From assembly GCF_018403285.1 (NCBI RefSeq), contig NZ_BOSJ01000014.1, positions 56,385 through 120,384 of the forward strand: 64,000 nucleotides of DNA, written 5' to 3'. Origin of the DNA: Paenibacillus sp. J45TS6 (GTDB lineage: Bacteria; Bacillota; Bacilli; Paenibacillales; Paenibacillaceae). The position numbers were made by a program, and so were the translations under genes. Under the pieces are notes generated by a model that saw only the letters and a list, made by a program, of their open reading frames with translations, was not told the DNA's origin and did no database searches. Below are positions 54,570 to 63,958 of the stretch, in pieces (the stretch's first letter is position 1; each line of letters starts with the position of its first letter).

Positions 54570-55913
54570 TTATACAGAAAGCTCTTTTTTCACGACAACT
54601 GCAATTTGCTCCACAAATTGTTCCAATTCGTCACGGTCTGGACCTTCTGCCATAACACGAATCAATGACTCGGTTCCAGATGCACGTACTAGGACACGGC
54701 CGTTATCACCGAGCTTGTTCTCTACTGCAACAATAGCTTCTTCAATGCCTTTATTTCCTTCAAACTTACTCTTGTCTTCTACACGAACATTCACCAGAAC
54801 CTGAGGATATTGTTTCATGATCGATTTAAGCTCACTGAGTTTTTTGCCAGACTCTTTAAGTGTATTTACCAGCTGAATACCTGTCAGCATACCATCACCC
54901 GTTGTGTTGTAATCAAGGAAGATTACATGCCCGGATTGTTCTCCGCCCAGGTTATATCCCCCGCGGCGCATTTCTTCCATCACGTAACGGTCGCCGACTG
55001 CAGTTTTGGCCGTTTTAAGTCCTAATTTCTCAGTTGCCTTATAGAATCCAATATTACTCATAACTGTGGATACGATGGTTCCGTCTTTTAATTTGCCTGC
55101 ACGGTTCATTGCATCGCCGCAAATACACAGAATAAAGTCCCCGTCCACTTCTGCACCAGTTTCATCAATGGCAATCAGACGGTCTGCATCACCATCAAAG
55201 GCAAGTCCAAGATCTGCACCATGACGCAGAACTTCTTCTTTTAATTTCTCAGGGTGTGTAGATCCACAGTGATCATTGATATTAAGGCCTGTTGGTTCAG
55301 CACCAATTGTAATCACTTCAGCCCCAAGATCTGCAAACAGCTTAGGAGCAAGCTCATAAGCTGCACCATGTGCACAGTCTAGAACAATTTTCAAACCATC
55401 AAAACGGGATGAAACTGTCGTTTTCAAGAAATCAAGATATTCGAATTTCGCATGATCATTAACGGTAAGCGCACCTAAATTACCCCCGATTGGACGTGGG
55501 AGTTCATCTTCATAAGCATCCATCAACTCTTCAATGCGATTCTCTGTCTCATCAGAAAGTTTAAAACCATCGCCACCAAAAAATTTGATGCCGTTATCTT
55601 GTACCGGATTATGAGAAGCTGAGATCATTACCCCCGCATCTGCTTTAAGAGTTCGCGTCAAATACGCTACTGCTGGTGTAGAAACGACACCAAGACGAAT
55701 TACATCTGCTCCAATGGACAATAGTCCAGCGATTAGTGCAGATTCCAGCATGAGTCCAGAGATTCGAGTATCCATACCAATCACAACTTTTGGACGTTCT
55801 ACTCCTCCAGCTAATACATAACCTCCACAGCGGCCAATACTGTAGGCCATTTCAGCTGTTAATTCTTTATTGGCAACTCCACGAACTCCATCGGTACCAA
55901 AATATTTCCCCAT
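54570..55913 (-). CDS. glmM: Phosphoglucosamine mutase
   Basis: A 447-residue phosphohexomutase that converts glucosamine-6-phosphate to glucosamine-1-phosphate, the step after GlmS. The opening is [14 protein letters not shown], the phosphoserine loop [15 protein letters not shown] holds Ser near 101, the Mg loop is FDGDADR, and the phosphate-binding end is [14 protein letters not shown]. It follows cdaR after 98 bp. In B. subtilis CdaR and GlmM bind and regulate CdaA, consistent with this operon. Confidence 0.96.
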   Translation of the reverse strand: MGKYFGTDGVRGVANKELTAEMAYSIGRCGGYVLAGGVERPKVVIGMDTRISGLMLESALIAGLLSIGADVIRLGVVSTPAVAYLTRTLKADAGVMISASHNPVQDNGIKFFGGDGFKLSDETENRIEELMDAYEDELPRPIGGNLGALTVNDHAKFEYLDFLKTTVSSRFDGLKIVLDCAHGAAYELAPKLFADLGAEVITIGAEPTGLNINDHCGSTHPEKLKEEVLRHGADLGLAFDGDADRLIAIDETGAEVDGDFILCICGDAMNRAGKLKDGTIVSTVMSNIGFYKATEKLGLKTAKTAVGDRYVMEEMRRGGYNLGGEQSGHVIFLDYNTTGDGMLTGIQLVNTLKESGKKLSELKSIMKQYPQVLVNVRVEDKSKFEGNKGIEEAIVAVENKLGDNGRVLVRASGTESLIRVMAEGPDRDELEQFVEQIAVVVKKELSV

Positions 55914-56011
55914 TGTTTGTTTACCCCTCTTTTTTTATATCATCTTTATCAAAAATTCGTTTTCATATCTGCTTTTTAAAAAAAATTATAATGGCTTATA
56001 CAATGTTTCTA

Positions 56012-57460
56012 TTACGGTGATGAAAAATTTGCTCCAGCTGAGCTATCGTTTTCTTCTGAATCGCTTTCCGTATTTTCATCAGTGCTCCCGTCAGAGGTTC
56101 CATTATTTGAATTCTCTTCGGATTCTTGATTATCCGGTGCTTCCGTTCCGCTATCTTCATCCGGCTTCGTTTCAGGTTCAGCCGGAGTTGTAGACGTTTC
56201 TTTCGAATCATCCTTAACCTGTATGGAAACTTTAAGATCCGCCGAAGAAGATTTAACCGTCACGTACTCAGGTGCTTCTACCTGTAACGCAACTACATGG
56301 TTACCTTCCTTGAGGTTTCTCGCGTCCGCAACAAGTTTAATATCACTAGCATCAACATTATCCAGCATATCACTCGGACCCGAAACCGTTATATCTTTAT
56401 TTCCACTCTGGGGACGAGTTATTGTCGCAGTGAAACTGCCCCCAGGTTCCTGAAGAGTAACGGGAACGTTACGAATTAATTTTTCGCTAACAGACGATTC
56501 TTCCGATGCAACAACAGTTACCGTAAGTACAACGGAGCTCGGCTCGATTTTCTCAAAACCAGAGGGCGGCGTCAAGTCCACATTAATTGTCTCTGTACCG
56601 GCCTCTTTTAGTGTGCTAAGGTCCAAAGTCACTCCACTATAGGACTCTATCCCTACTAGTGCTTCTTGGCTTCCAAACAACGTTACCTCACTCACATTGG
56701 AATCCACTTTGGCTAAAGTAAGCCCTTCGGGGAGCTGACCTTCATACTGAATTTTTAAAGGAACTTTAGCAAACTCCTCAGTTATCGGAATATCAACAGA
56801 GACTGCAGCTGGTTCAATAACCGCTCCTTCTATCTCTTTTCCTTCCAGATCATAAGCTGCTAACTTCACTTTTTTCTCAGTTACATTTTCAGTTGCCCCA
56901 TCAATATTAACCGTGCCTTGAACTTTCCCGACAGCAGCAAGTTGACTATCCGGTAATGTGACTTTTACAGGTTCATTTGGCGTAATAACCGGTGTCCCTG
57001 CTGCATATCCCTCTGCCGGTGTTCCTGTGGTAACCACATTCACTTCAAAAGTTTGGGACGATAATTCCTCAATCGTAACGGTTACACTCGAAGGTTCCAT
57101 AGACACAAATTCCACACCTTTTGGAACCACATGACTAAGAGGAAGCGTCGTAGTGCCCGGACCAACATTGCTTAAATCCAGTCTTACTTTATATTCATCC
57201 GTAAATACAGAAGTGAGTACTGAGCGTTGACCTCTAACCTGCATTTCCACTTCCGTTTCACTCATGGATGTCAGTACATATTTAGACGAATCAATTCCAT
57301 AAGCTTCGATTTTGACATTATCGATCGCACGAGGTTCTATGGAAGTATTGGTAGTTGGTGTCGGTGTAACATCGTTCGAATGAACCATAGCCCACAACAA
57401 AAGACTGACAGCGAGCGCCAATATTTTGGCAAAATTGTTATTATTGAACCATTTATCCAT
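56012..57460 (-). CDS. cdaR: CdaA regulator CdaR (YbbR domains)
   Basis: A 482-residue, single-pass membrane protein: N-terminal anchor AKILALAVSLLLWAMVH (about 9-25), then several YbbR-type beta domains outside the cell (sequences such as VVTTGTPAEGYAAGTPVITPNEPVKVT and IQYEGQLPEGLTLAKVDSNVSEVTLFG, cited in parts). It regulates diadenylate cyclase CdaA. The last 60 residues form a low-complexity acidic tail rich in Glu, Asp, Ser and Asn, which I do not know from B. subtilis CdaR. The start overlaps the cdaA stop by one base. Confidence 0.92.
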   Translation of the reverse strand: MDKWFNNNNFAKILALAVSLLLWAMVHSNDVTPTPTTNTSIEPRAIDNVKIEAYGIDSSKYVLTSMSETEVEMQVRGQRSVLTSVFTDEYKVRLDLSNVGPGTTTLPLSHVVPKGVEFVSMEPSSVTVTIEELSSQTFEVNVVTTGTPAEGYAAGTPVITPNEPVKVTLPDSQLAAVGKVQGTVNIDGATENVTEKKVKLAAYDLEGKEIEGAVIEPAAVSVDIPITEEFAKVPLKIQYEGQLPEGLTLAKVDSNVSEVTLFGSQEALVGIESYSGVTLDLSTLKEAGTETINVDLTPPSGFEKIEPSSVVLTVTVVASEESSVSEKLIRNVPVTLQEPGGSFTATITRPQSGNKDITVSGPSDMLDNVDASDIKLVADARNLKEGNHVVALQVEAPEYVTVKSSSADLKVSIQVKDDSKETSTTPAEPETKPDEDSGTEAPDNQESEENSNNGTSDGSTDENTESDSEENDSSAGANFSSP

Positions 57461-58284
57461 TACTGACGTCCCCCCTTCCGTTTCCAGAACGGGTTACGTT
57501 TCTCTTTAAGAGTAGAAGATGGACGAAGTTCTTCATGTAATTTGGAAATGAGTGATTCTTCTTTAATATCTCTTACCACCTGACCATTAATCGCAAGTGA
57601 AATCTGACCCGTCTCTTCAGATACGACAATGGCAACAGCATCGGCAACTTCACTGACTCCGATGGCTGCCCTGTGACGTGTACCAAGTTCCTTACTAATA
57701 AAAGGGTTCTCTGATAAAGGTAAATAACAGGCTGCCGCCGCAATCTGTTTCCCTTGTAGAATAACAGCCCCGTCATGTAGCGGTGTATTCGGAATGAATA
57801 TATTAATGAGCAGTTCCGAACTTAACACAGAGTTCATCTTAATACCTGATTCCGTGTATTCATTGAGCCCCGTTTCTCGTTCAAAGACAATTAAAGCTCC
57901 GATCTTTCGGCGAGAACAGTAGTTGATGGCTTTAATTAATTCGTTCGTAAACCTGCTAAATTCCTCATTATCTGCACTGATCCGATTAAACCATTTACCT
58001 CGTCCTAGCTGCTCAAGCGCACGGCGGAGCTCAGGTTGGAAGATGATGAATAGACCAACCACACTGAACGTAAAGAATTGGTTCATGAGCCACTTTAATG
58101 TGTAGAGATTAAACCAGGTACTGACAACCCAAATCACCACAAGTAAGAGTATCCCCTTCAGCAATTGCACAGCACGTGTACCCCGAACAAGCAGGATGAT
58201 TTGGTATATAATGTAGCCTACAATTAATATATCTATAATGTCTTTAATGGACTCTTGCCATGTTAAGTCCGCAAAATAGTTCAT
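57460..58284 (-). CDS. cdaA: Diadenylate cyclase CdaA
   Basis: A 274-residue membrane enzyme that makes c-di-AMP from two ATP. Three N-terminal membrane helices (about 15-85) precede the DAC domain with motifs PLHDGAVIL and GTRHRAAIG. c-di-AMP controls potassium, osmolytes and cell-wall stress. It heads the cdaA-cdaR-glmM block, downstream of the rsiW terminator. The antiporter leader elsewhere in this window could be a c-di-AMP target only if tested. Confidence 0.95.
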   Translation of the reverse strand: MNYFADLTWQESIKDIIDILIVGYIIYQIILLVRGTRAVQLLKGILLLVVIWVVSTWFNLYTLKWLMNQFFTFSVVGLFIIFQPELRRALEQLGRGKWFNRISADNEEFSRFTNELIKAINYCSRRKIGALIVFERETGLNEYTESGIKMNSVLSSELLINIFIPNTPLHDGAVILQGKQIAAAACYLPLSENPFISKELGTRHRAAIGVSEVADAVAIVVSEETGQISLAINGQVVRDIKEESLISKLHEELRPSSTLKEKRNPFWKRKGGRQ

Positions 58285-58445
58285 CCTTTTGCCCCCGTTA
58301 TCCCCTTGTTGAGTAAACGCTACGCGCTATTTAAGTTGTAGTTATAGTATGTTCTTCTTTATATCTAGGTTATAACGTTAAAGTACAACTTGCAAGCGAG
58401 CAACCATCAAATTACCCATTTATTATAAATATGCCCTGTTCTATG

Positions 58446-58478
58446 AAAAAAAGAGCCCCTCGCAGTCGAGGTGCCCTG
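58446..58478 (-). terminator. Terminator of the sigW-rsiW unit
   Basis: On the minus strand, GGGCACCTCG-ACTG-CGAGGGGCTC followed by T7, with G-U pairs. Confidence 0.75.
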
Positions 58479-58524
58479 GTAATGTTTATAAGATATAGCT
58501 TAACGAATACCAATAAATACCTTC

Positions 58525-59142
58525 TTAGCGATACGCTACAACAGACATGATGTTTGTTACCTTATACCAAATCCAATCAAGTGCCTGGTCTATGCTCTTG
58601 ATCTGCCCGGAGACATGTGCTGTAGAAGCTTGCATATTGTAAGAACCATCAATAACCGTAAGATTCCCTTCTACGTTGCCGTATATCTGAGCTGTTCCAT
58701 TTTCCACGGTTAAATCGCCGTTTATAGACTTACCTTCTGGAATAATAACATTATTCCCTTCAATTACGATTTGATCCAGATCACTGCCTTTAACGATCAG
58801 CTGATCGCTCTGATCCCAGAAGCTAAGAGTACTGGACAACATGACTAACAAAAATACAGCAGCAGCAGTAAATGCAGGATGTCGTTTCACCCATTTCAGC
58901 CAAGGTTGCTGCTTCTTCGGTTGTGGTACAGCACTCATGATCCGATCAGTCAGCTCATCTGAAGCAGACGGGGAATAATGTTTCATAGCATAAAGTAGCA
59001 TATCCGTCTGTTCTAACTCTTTAAAAAGCATGCGGCAGTCAGGACACATCGACAAATGATTCTCGAGCCCCTTTTTCTGGGAAGTCGAAAGTTCATCATC
59101 TAAATATTCATGCATTAAAGAGGTGATTTCATTGCAATCCAT
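58525..59142 (-). CDS. rsiW: Anti-sigma factor RsiW, zinc-binding
   Basis: A 205-residue single-pass membrane anti-sigma factor. The zinc-binding ASD has CNEITSLMHEYLDDEL and HLSMCPDC, giving the HxxxCxxC pattern. A membrane helix (about 93-112) follows, then a beta-rich extracytoplasmic part. ATG 59142 is chosen because the earlier in-frame TTG lies within the AGGAAAGG site. It holds SigW inactive until regulated proteolysis. A promoter-like ECF sequence lies just upstream of it. Confidence 0.9.
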   Translation of the reverse strand: MDCNEITSLMHEYLDDELSTSQKKGLENHLSMCPDCRMLFKELEQTDMLLYAMKHYSPSASDELTDRIMSAVPQPKKQQPWLKWVKRHPAFTAAAVFLLVMLSSTLSFWDQSDQLIVKGSDLDQIVIEGNNVIIPEGKSINGDLTVENGTAQIYGNVEGNLTVIDGSYNMQASTAHVSGQIKSIDQALDWIWYKVTNIMSVVAYR

Positions 59143-59235
59143 ATGAGCATATCCTTTCCTCAAGATCTATGAAGTCTCACGTTTATCATAACTTGTTTGC
59201 GTAACTACGTATTAAACATAAGACTCGTTTTCATG

Positions 59236-59265
59236 TTATACGCAGTGACGATCAAGATCGTTTCA
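59236..59265 (-). promoter_or_regulatory. ECF-type promoter (TGAAAC-N17-CGTA) between sigW and rsiW
   Basis: On the minus strand TGAAAC (59265-59260) is followed after 17 bp by CGTA (59242-59239) and TAAC. This is the SigW-type promoter pattern. It lies downstream of the sigW stop (59291) and about 95 bp before the rsiW start, so it would drive rsiW separately. The spacer contains the palindrome CGATC-TT-GATCG. Confidence 0.6.
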
Positions 59266-59290
59266 TTAAATTTAAAAATAACAAAACAAC

Positions 59291-59860
59291 CTACAGCTTA
59301 TATTCAAGTTTTTTACGTAAAAACTCACGACCCCTATGTACTCTTGTCTTAATCGTTGTTACCGGCATGTCCAATACTTCACTAATCTCCTGTAGAGAAA
59401 GATCCTGCAAATAGCGCAGTACCATAATGGATTTATACTTTGCTGGCAAAGTTTCAATAGCATCTCGGATAATCCGTTGTGTCTCTGATAACAGAGCTTC
59501 ACTTTCCGGAGTCCGATCATCACTTCGGAGCATGGCATAACCATCTGTGCCTTCCTGCTCACCAATTTCCGCATCAAGTGAATACGAAGGTTTCTTTCTT
59601 CTTAACCTATCGATACACAAGTTCGTAGCAATACGGTAGATCCATGTAGAAAACTTCTGTTCAGGATCATATTTCTCCATATTCCGATATACCCGTAAAA
59701 AAGTTTCCTGTACAATATCTTCCGCTTCGTGCCGATTATTGAGCATACGATAAGCCAAATGAAATAATTTGTCTTTGTATAACTCAACAAGCTCAGCAAA
59801 AGCTCGCTGATCTCCCTTTAGTATGAGTTTGACCAACCTTTTTTCTAAATTGTCCACCAT
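59291..59860 (-). CDS. sigW: ECF sigma factor SigW
   Basis: A 189-residue group 4 sigma factor. Region 2 holds the core-binding and -10 reading segment YRMLNNRHEAEDIVQETFLRVYRN, and region 4 the -35 HTH (LQDLSLQEISEVLDMPVTTIKTRVHRGREFLRKKL, in part). SigW directs the cell-envelope stress response to antibiotics, alkaline shock and lantibiotics. The gene order sigW-rsiW-cdaA-cdaR-glmM-glmS equals B. subtilis. I found no clear ECF promoter directly in front of sigW. Confidence 0.93.
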   Translation of the reverse strand: MVDNLEKRLVKLILKGDQRAFAELVELYKDKLFHLAYRMLNNRHEAEDIVQETFLRVYRNMEKYDPEQKFSTWIYRIATNLCIDRLRRKKPSYSLDAEIGEQEGTDGYAMLRSDDRTPESEALLSETQRIIRDAIETLPAKYKSIMVLRYLQDLSLQEISEVLDMPVTTIKTRVHRGREFLRKKLEYKL

Positions 59861-59988
59861 CTATTCCCCCAGACTTGCTGATGGGTCTTTCGTACCGCCC
59901 TATTTGGCTTACCTACATCATTCAAATCGTAATCGATGTACACCTAAAATGCAATCCATTTCAGCGAAGAATCCATTAAAAATATTAC

Positions 59989-60023
59989 AAAAAAACGGGG
60001 TCTCTTTTACAAGATCCCCCGTT
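59989..60023 (-). terminator. Terminator of ppc
   Basis: On the minus strand, AACGGGG...CCCCGTT followed by T8, 48 bp past the ppc stop. Confidence 0.85.
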
Positions 60024-60070
60024 AATTGAAAAACCTATAGTCATGATTTCGTTTTGTATTTAACGACTTA

Positions 60071-62863
60071 TCAACCTGTATTTCGTAGTCCTGCAGCAAT
60101 ACCATTGATGGTTAACAACACTTCACGAAGCAGCTCCGCATCATCGCCGTCTTGCTCACGCAGTTCACGTAGCTCTGCAAGCAGTTGTACTTGGAGATAA
60201 CTTAACGGATCAACATACGGATTCCGCAAACGGATCGATTCTTGAATAACAGGTACGTTATCCAAAATTTCTTGTTGTCCCGTTACTTTAAGCAATAGAT
60301 CTTTGGTTAACTTATATTCTTCTTTAATAAGTCCCACAATCCGATTACGTACTTCTTCATCCTTAACCATATAAGTATACTGTTTTGAGATATTCATATC
60401 CGCTTTCGCTACTGCCATTTGTACTGTATCTATCAAGGTACTAAAGAAAGGATAGTTATTATACATATCTTGTAGAACCTTCAGGTTCTCTTCCTTACCT
60501 TGGTAGAAACTCTGTAGGCCCGTACCAGCTGCGTACCAGGCCGGGAAGAGGTAACGGCTCTGTGTCCATGCAAACACCCATGGAATCGCACGCAGGTCCT
60601 CAAATCGGTCACTATTCTTACGCTTAGATGGACGAGAACCGATGTTTAATTCCCCAATCTCAGGTAAAGGAGTAGATTCTTTAAAGAAAGCGAAGAAATC
60701 TTTGTCGCGGAAAATAAGATCTTGGTACTTTTCCAGTGAAACTTCGGAAATCTCTCTAATGATTTCTTTCCACCCAGCTTCTTTTTCATCGACTTTCTCT
60801 GTACGAGCAGCAGTTGCTGATGTTAATAGTGCAGATGTAGCTTGCTCTAGACTGCGATAAGCAATACCTTTAAGTGAATAACGAGAAGAGATAACCTCTC
60901 CTTGTTCAGTAATTTTAATACCTCCACCTATGGTATGAGACGGCTGAGCCAGGATACTACGATTTAATGTCATTCCTCCGCGTCCAAGAGCTCCTCCGCG
61001 TCCATGGAAGAATTTCAACTTCACTCCGTAATCTTTACTCATTGCCGTAATATCATTCATCGCAACAAGCAGTTCCCAGTTCGCTGTAACTACCCCGCCA
61101 TCTTTGTTACTGTCGGAGTATCCAAGCATGATTTCTTGTACGTCATTTCTCGCTAGAACACTTCTGCGATATACCGGTAAATCAAATAGTCGTTTCATGA
61201 TTTGCGGAGCAGCATGTAAGTCATCAATCGTCTCAAATAAAGGTACCGACTGAATTGAGCATACAACAGTGCCGTCAGGTTCAATACGGTATAACCCAAC
61301 TTCTTTAGCAAGGACCATTACTTCGAGCAGATCACTTGCACCTCTTGTCATACTAATCAGATAACTATTTATGCAGTTCTTTCCGTACTCTTTTTGAGCC
61401 CGGTAGATGGTACGATACACTTCCAAGCATTCATGTGTATTCTCACTGTATTTAAAGTGAGATGATGTTAATGGACGCGGATCATTGAGCAAATCAGCAA
61501 GTAAATTAATCTTTTCTTCCTCGCTGAGCGCTGAATAATCTTCCACAATATTCATATGAGCTAGAATTTCTGTCATCGCATTTTCATGCTCTTGGCTGTG
61601 CTGACGAATATCTAACGTAGCAGTGTGGAATCCAAAAAGCTCTACTTGGCGAATCGTTTTCTTGATATACGTATCTGCAACATAGTCAGCATAATGATGA
61701 CGCAAGCTACAATCGATCACTTTCAAATCACGAATTAATTCTTCTGGGGAGTCATACCGATCCGGCTGACCCAATGTGCTTTCATCCAGAATATTACTTA
61801 GTTTAGTAATCATATAAGCAAGTTTAATACGGTAAGGTTCTTTCTCATTACGCCATATGTCTGCTTTCTTAATGACAACATGTTTTCGATCCTCTTCAAT
61901 AGAAGCCATTAATTCTTCCGATACGTTTACGATATTAGTGCTAAAACTTAGATTTCCCATCAGTTCAATTAGAATACGTTTATATTCGCGTATAGCAAGC
62001 TTACGTTGCACTCGGAGTGTCTCCCAAGTCACATCAGAAGTTACCGATGGATTTCCATCACGGTCTCCACCAATCCAGGAGCCAAATCTCAGGTACGTAG
62101 GTACATGCCAGCGATTTTCTGGGTAATATTTTTGCAAGCAACGTTCTAGTTCTTCATAAACATCAGGTAGTACATGGAATAGTGTTTCATGGAAATAGTA
62201 CATTCCGTTTCTTACTTCATCAAGCACAGTAGGTTTACGATCTCTCAGTTCGTCCGTTTGCCACAGGGTAATGACTTCGTTCAGTAATTTCTCCCGCAGC
62301 TGTTCACGTTCCCGGAGCGTTAGTATAGGATTATCTAATAGCATGACATCTTCCGATATACGTTTATGTATATCCAGAATAACACGACGCATGGCTTCCG
62401 TAGGATGCGCAGTCATAACAAGCTCAAGTGAAAGAGAACTTAGGATTTCTTCAACATCACTGTATTCAAACCCTTTTTCCTTCAAAGTTTTAACAGCCAT
62501 TTCGATTGATCCTGGCTGCACAGTCTCTCCTGCAGATCTTTCGTAGTCACGTTTGCGACGAATTCGGTGGTTCTGTTCCGCAATGTTCACCAATTGAAAG
62601 TAAACTGCAAAAGCTCGTATCACTTGATGGCGCTTCTCAGAATCTAATTGCTTGATCATACTAAGGAATTCTTGATACAACTCTGGCGTATATTCGGCCC
62701 GTAAAGCCTTACTGGTTTCACGGATTTTTTCTACCACGTCTAGAAGTTCATTACCTCCTTGATGAACGAGAACCTCCCCGAGTATATTACCAAGAAACCG
62801 CACATCCCGGCGCAACAAGTTGTTAGAATTGCTTTTGTTCGCGGTTACCATAATTTCTGTCAT
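60071..62863 (-). CDS. ppc: Phosphoenolpyruvate carboxylase
   Basis: A 930-residue enzyme that adds bicarbonate to PEP to form oxaloacetate, an anaplerotic step. The catalytic motif VMTAHPTEAMRR is near residue 150, KDGG follows in GYSDSNKDGG, and the glycine loops FHGRGGALGRGG; the C terminus RNPYVDPLSYLQVQLL...NTG is highly conserved. ATG 62863 has AGGAGGATAAGC in front. B. subtilis itself uses pyruvate carboxylase and lacks this enzyme; its presence fits Paenibacillus and some Bacillus groups. Monocistronic. Confidence 0.96.
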   Translation of the reverse strand: MTEIMVTANKSNSNNLLRRDVRFLGNILGEVLVHQGGNELLDVVEKIRETSKALRAEYTPELYQEFLSMIKQLDSEKRHQVIRAFAVYFQLVNIAEQNHRIRRKRDYERSAGETVQPGSIEMAVKTLKEKGFEYSDVEEILSSLSLELVMTAHPTEAMRRVILDIHKRISEDVMLLDNPILTLREREQLREKLLNEVITLWQTDELRDRKPTVLDEVRNGMYYFHETLFHVLPDVYEELERCLQKYYPENRWHVPTYLRFGSWIGGDRDGNPSVTSDVTWETLRVQRKLAIREYKRILIELMGNLSFSTNIVNVSEELMASIEEDRKHVVIKKADIWRNEKEPYRIKLAYMITKLSNILDESTLGQPDRYDSPEELIRDLKVIDCSLRHHYADYVADTYIKKTIRQVELFGFHTATLDIRQHSQEHENAMTEILAHMNIVEDYSALSEEEKINLLADLLNDPRPLTSSHFKYSENTHECLEVYRTIYRAQKEYGKNCINSYLISMTRGASDLLEVMVLAKEVGLYRIEPDGTVVCSIQSVPLFETIDDLHAAPQIMKRLFDLPVYRRSVLARNDVQEIMLGYSDSNKDGGVVTANWELLVAMNDITAMSKDYGVKLKFFHGRGGALGRGGMTLNRSILAQPSHTIGGGIKITEQGEVISSRYSLKGIAYRSLEQATSALLTSATAARTEKVDEKEAGWKEIIREISEVSLEKYQDLIFRDKDFFAFFKESTPLPEIGELNIGSRPSKRKNSDRFEDLRAIPWVFAWTQSRYLFPAWYAAGTGLQSFYQGKEENLKVLQDMYNNYPFFSTLIDTVQMAVAKADMNISKQYTYMVKDEEVRNRIVGLIKEEYKLTKDLLLKVTGQQEILDNVPVIQESIRLRNPYVDPLSYLQVQLLAELRELREQDGDDAELLREVLLTINGIAAGLRNTG

Positions 62864-63191
62864 GCTTATCCTCCTATCTCCAGCTAATTACAAATTCTAC
62901 GTAAAAAATGACACCTTCATAACATAATACAATAAAAATCAGTGAAAATCTTTAGTTTTGTGATAGAAAATACAGGTTTTTTGTAACTTTTAATGTAAAA
63001 TACTGCTTTTCTTGTCGTATTTCTAGAGATTTCCTTGATTAATTCAACAAGTGGATAAGCTGATTTATTGCTTCAATATGTTAATCAATGTATCCAATAT
63101 TTATTTGCAATTGCATAAAAGCAAGTACAATCTAGTAACAAGCATACATCCAGTAATACACTTAATGATCCCTTAATTATATCTATATATA
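62864..63191. other. AT-rich promoter region upstream of ppc
   Basis: About 330 bp without recognisable gene or RNA. It holds the ppc promoter and the area after the tRNA terminator. Confidence 0.5.
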
Positions 63192-63222
63192 CAAAAAAAA
63201 GCCCAGTTACTGAACCAGACTT
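63192..63222 (-). terminator. Terminator of the tRNA cluster
   Basis: On the minus strand, AGTCTGGTT-CAGT-AACTGGGCT with G-U pairs, followed by T8. Confidence 0.75.
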
Positions 63223-63235
63223 TACGTTAAATAAT

Positions 63236-63309
63236 TGGAGCGGGTGATGGGAATCGAACCCACGCTATCAGCTTGGAAGGCTGAAGTTCTACCATTGAAC
63301 TACACCCGC
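63236..63309 (-). tRNA. tRNA-Gly (anticodon TCC)
   Basis: Full cloverleaf, 74 nt with encoded CCA. The anticodon loop is CTTCCAA. It is the most downstream gene of the cluster. Confidence 0.95.
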
Positions 63310-63319
63310 ATATTAAGTA

Positions 63320-63393
63320 TCGGGATGACACGATTTGAACATGCGACCCCCTGGTCCCAAACCAGGTGCTCTACCAAGCTGAGCTACATCCCG
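63320..63393 (-). tRNA. tRNA-Pro (anticodon TGG)
   Basis: Acceptor CGGGATG pairs with CATCCCG; anticodon loop TTTGGGA. No encoded CCA is seen. Confidence 0.94.
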
Positions 63394-63402
63394 ATATTTA
63401 AA

Positions 63403-63479
63403 TGGCGCGCCCTGAGAGATTCGAACTCCCGGCCTTTTGATTCGTAGTCAAACGCTCTATCCAGCTGAGCTAAGGGCGC
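63403..63479 (-). tRNA. tRNA-Arg (anticodon ACG)
   Basis: Acceptor GCGCCCT; anticodon loop CTACGAA; CCA encoded. ACG reads CGN codons after A-to-I editing. Confidence 0.95.
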
Positions 63480-63485
63480 AAAATA

Positions 63486-63560
63486 TGGAGCGGACGACGG
63501 GAATCGAACCCGCGACCCTCGCCTTGGCAAGGCGATGCTCTACCGCTGAGCCACGTCCGC
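63486..63560 (-). tRNA. tRNA-Gly (anticodon GCC)
   Basis: Acceptor GCGGACG; anticodon loop TTGCCAA; CCA encoded. Confidence 0.95.
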
Positions 63561-63569
63561 AAAAATCAA

Positions 63570-63650
63570 TGCGCGTGAAGGGACTCGAACCCCCACGTCA
63601 AGGACGCTAGATCCTAAGTCTAGTGCGTCTGCCAATTCCGCCACACGCGC
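63570..63650 (-). tRNA. tRNA-Leu (anticodon TAG)
   Basis: Acceptor GCGCGTG; anticodon loop CTTAGGA; a variable arm fits class II. No encoded CCA seen. Confidence 0.93.
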
Positions 63651-63661
63651 ATGTGATTATA

Positions 63662-63737
63662 TGGTGAGCCATGAAGGGCTCGAACCTTCGACACCCTGAT
63701 TAAAAGTCAGGTGCTCTACCAACTGAGCTAATGGCTC
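63662..63737 (-). tRNA. tRNA-Lys (anticodon TTT)
   Basis: Acceptor GAGCCAT; anticodon loop CTTTTAA; CCA encoded. Confidence 0.95.
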
Positions 63738-63744
63738 ATATAAA

Positions 63745-63819
63745 TGGCTGGGGATATAGGATTTGAACCTATGCATGACGGAGTCAAAGTCCGTTGCCTT
63801 ACCGCTTGGCTAATCCCCA
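63745..63819 (-). tRNA. tRNA-Gln (anticodon TTG)
   Basis: Acceptor TGGGGAT; anticodon loop CTTTGAC; CCA encoded. Confidence 0.95.
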
Positions 63820-63874
63820 ACATTCTTATATGATTTGTATTTTACATACATTATATACACATTCAAAGAATGAA

Positions 63875-63950
63875 TGGTGGAGATTGAGGGGATCGAACCC
63901 CCGACCCTCTGCTTGTAAGGCAGATGCTCTCCCAGCTGAGCTAAATCTCC
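63875..63950 (-). tRNA. tRNA-Val (anticodon TAC)
   Basis: Acceptor GGAGATT; anticodon loop CTTACAA; CCA encoded. A 55-bp gap separates it from tRNA-Gln, the widest within the cluster. Confidence 0.95.
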
Positions 63951-63958
63951 ATATAAAG

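Noticed and set aside
59861-60000. ECF promoter in front of sigW
   Set aside because: TGAAAT at 59958-59963 (minus strand) has no CGTA at the right distance; I cannot support a promoter there.
63235-63447. A 70-residue plus-strand frame over the tRNA cluster
   Set aside because: It is the complement of tRNA-Gly and tRNA-Pro genes and part of tRNA-Arg; not coding.
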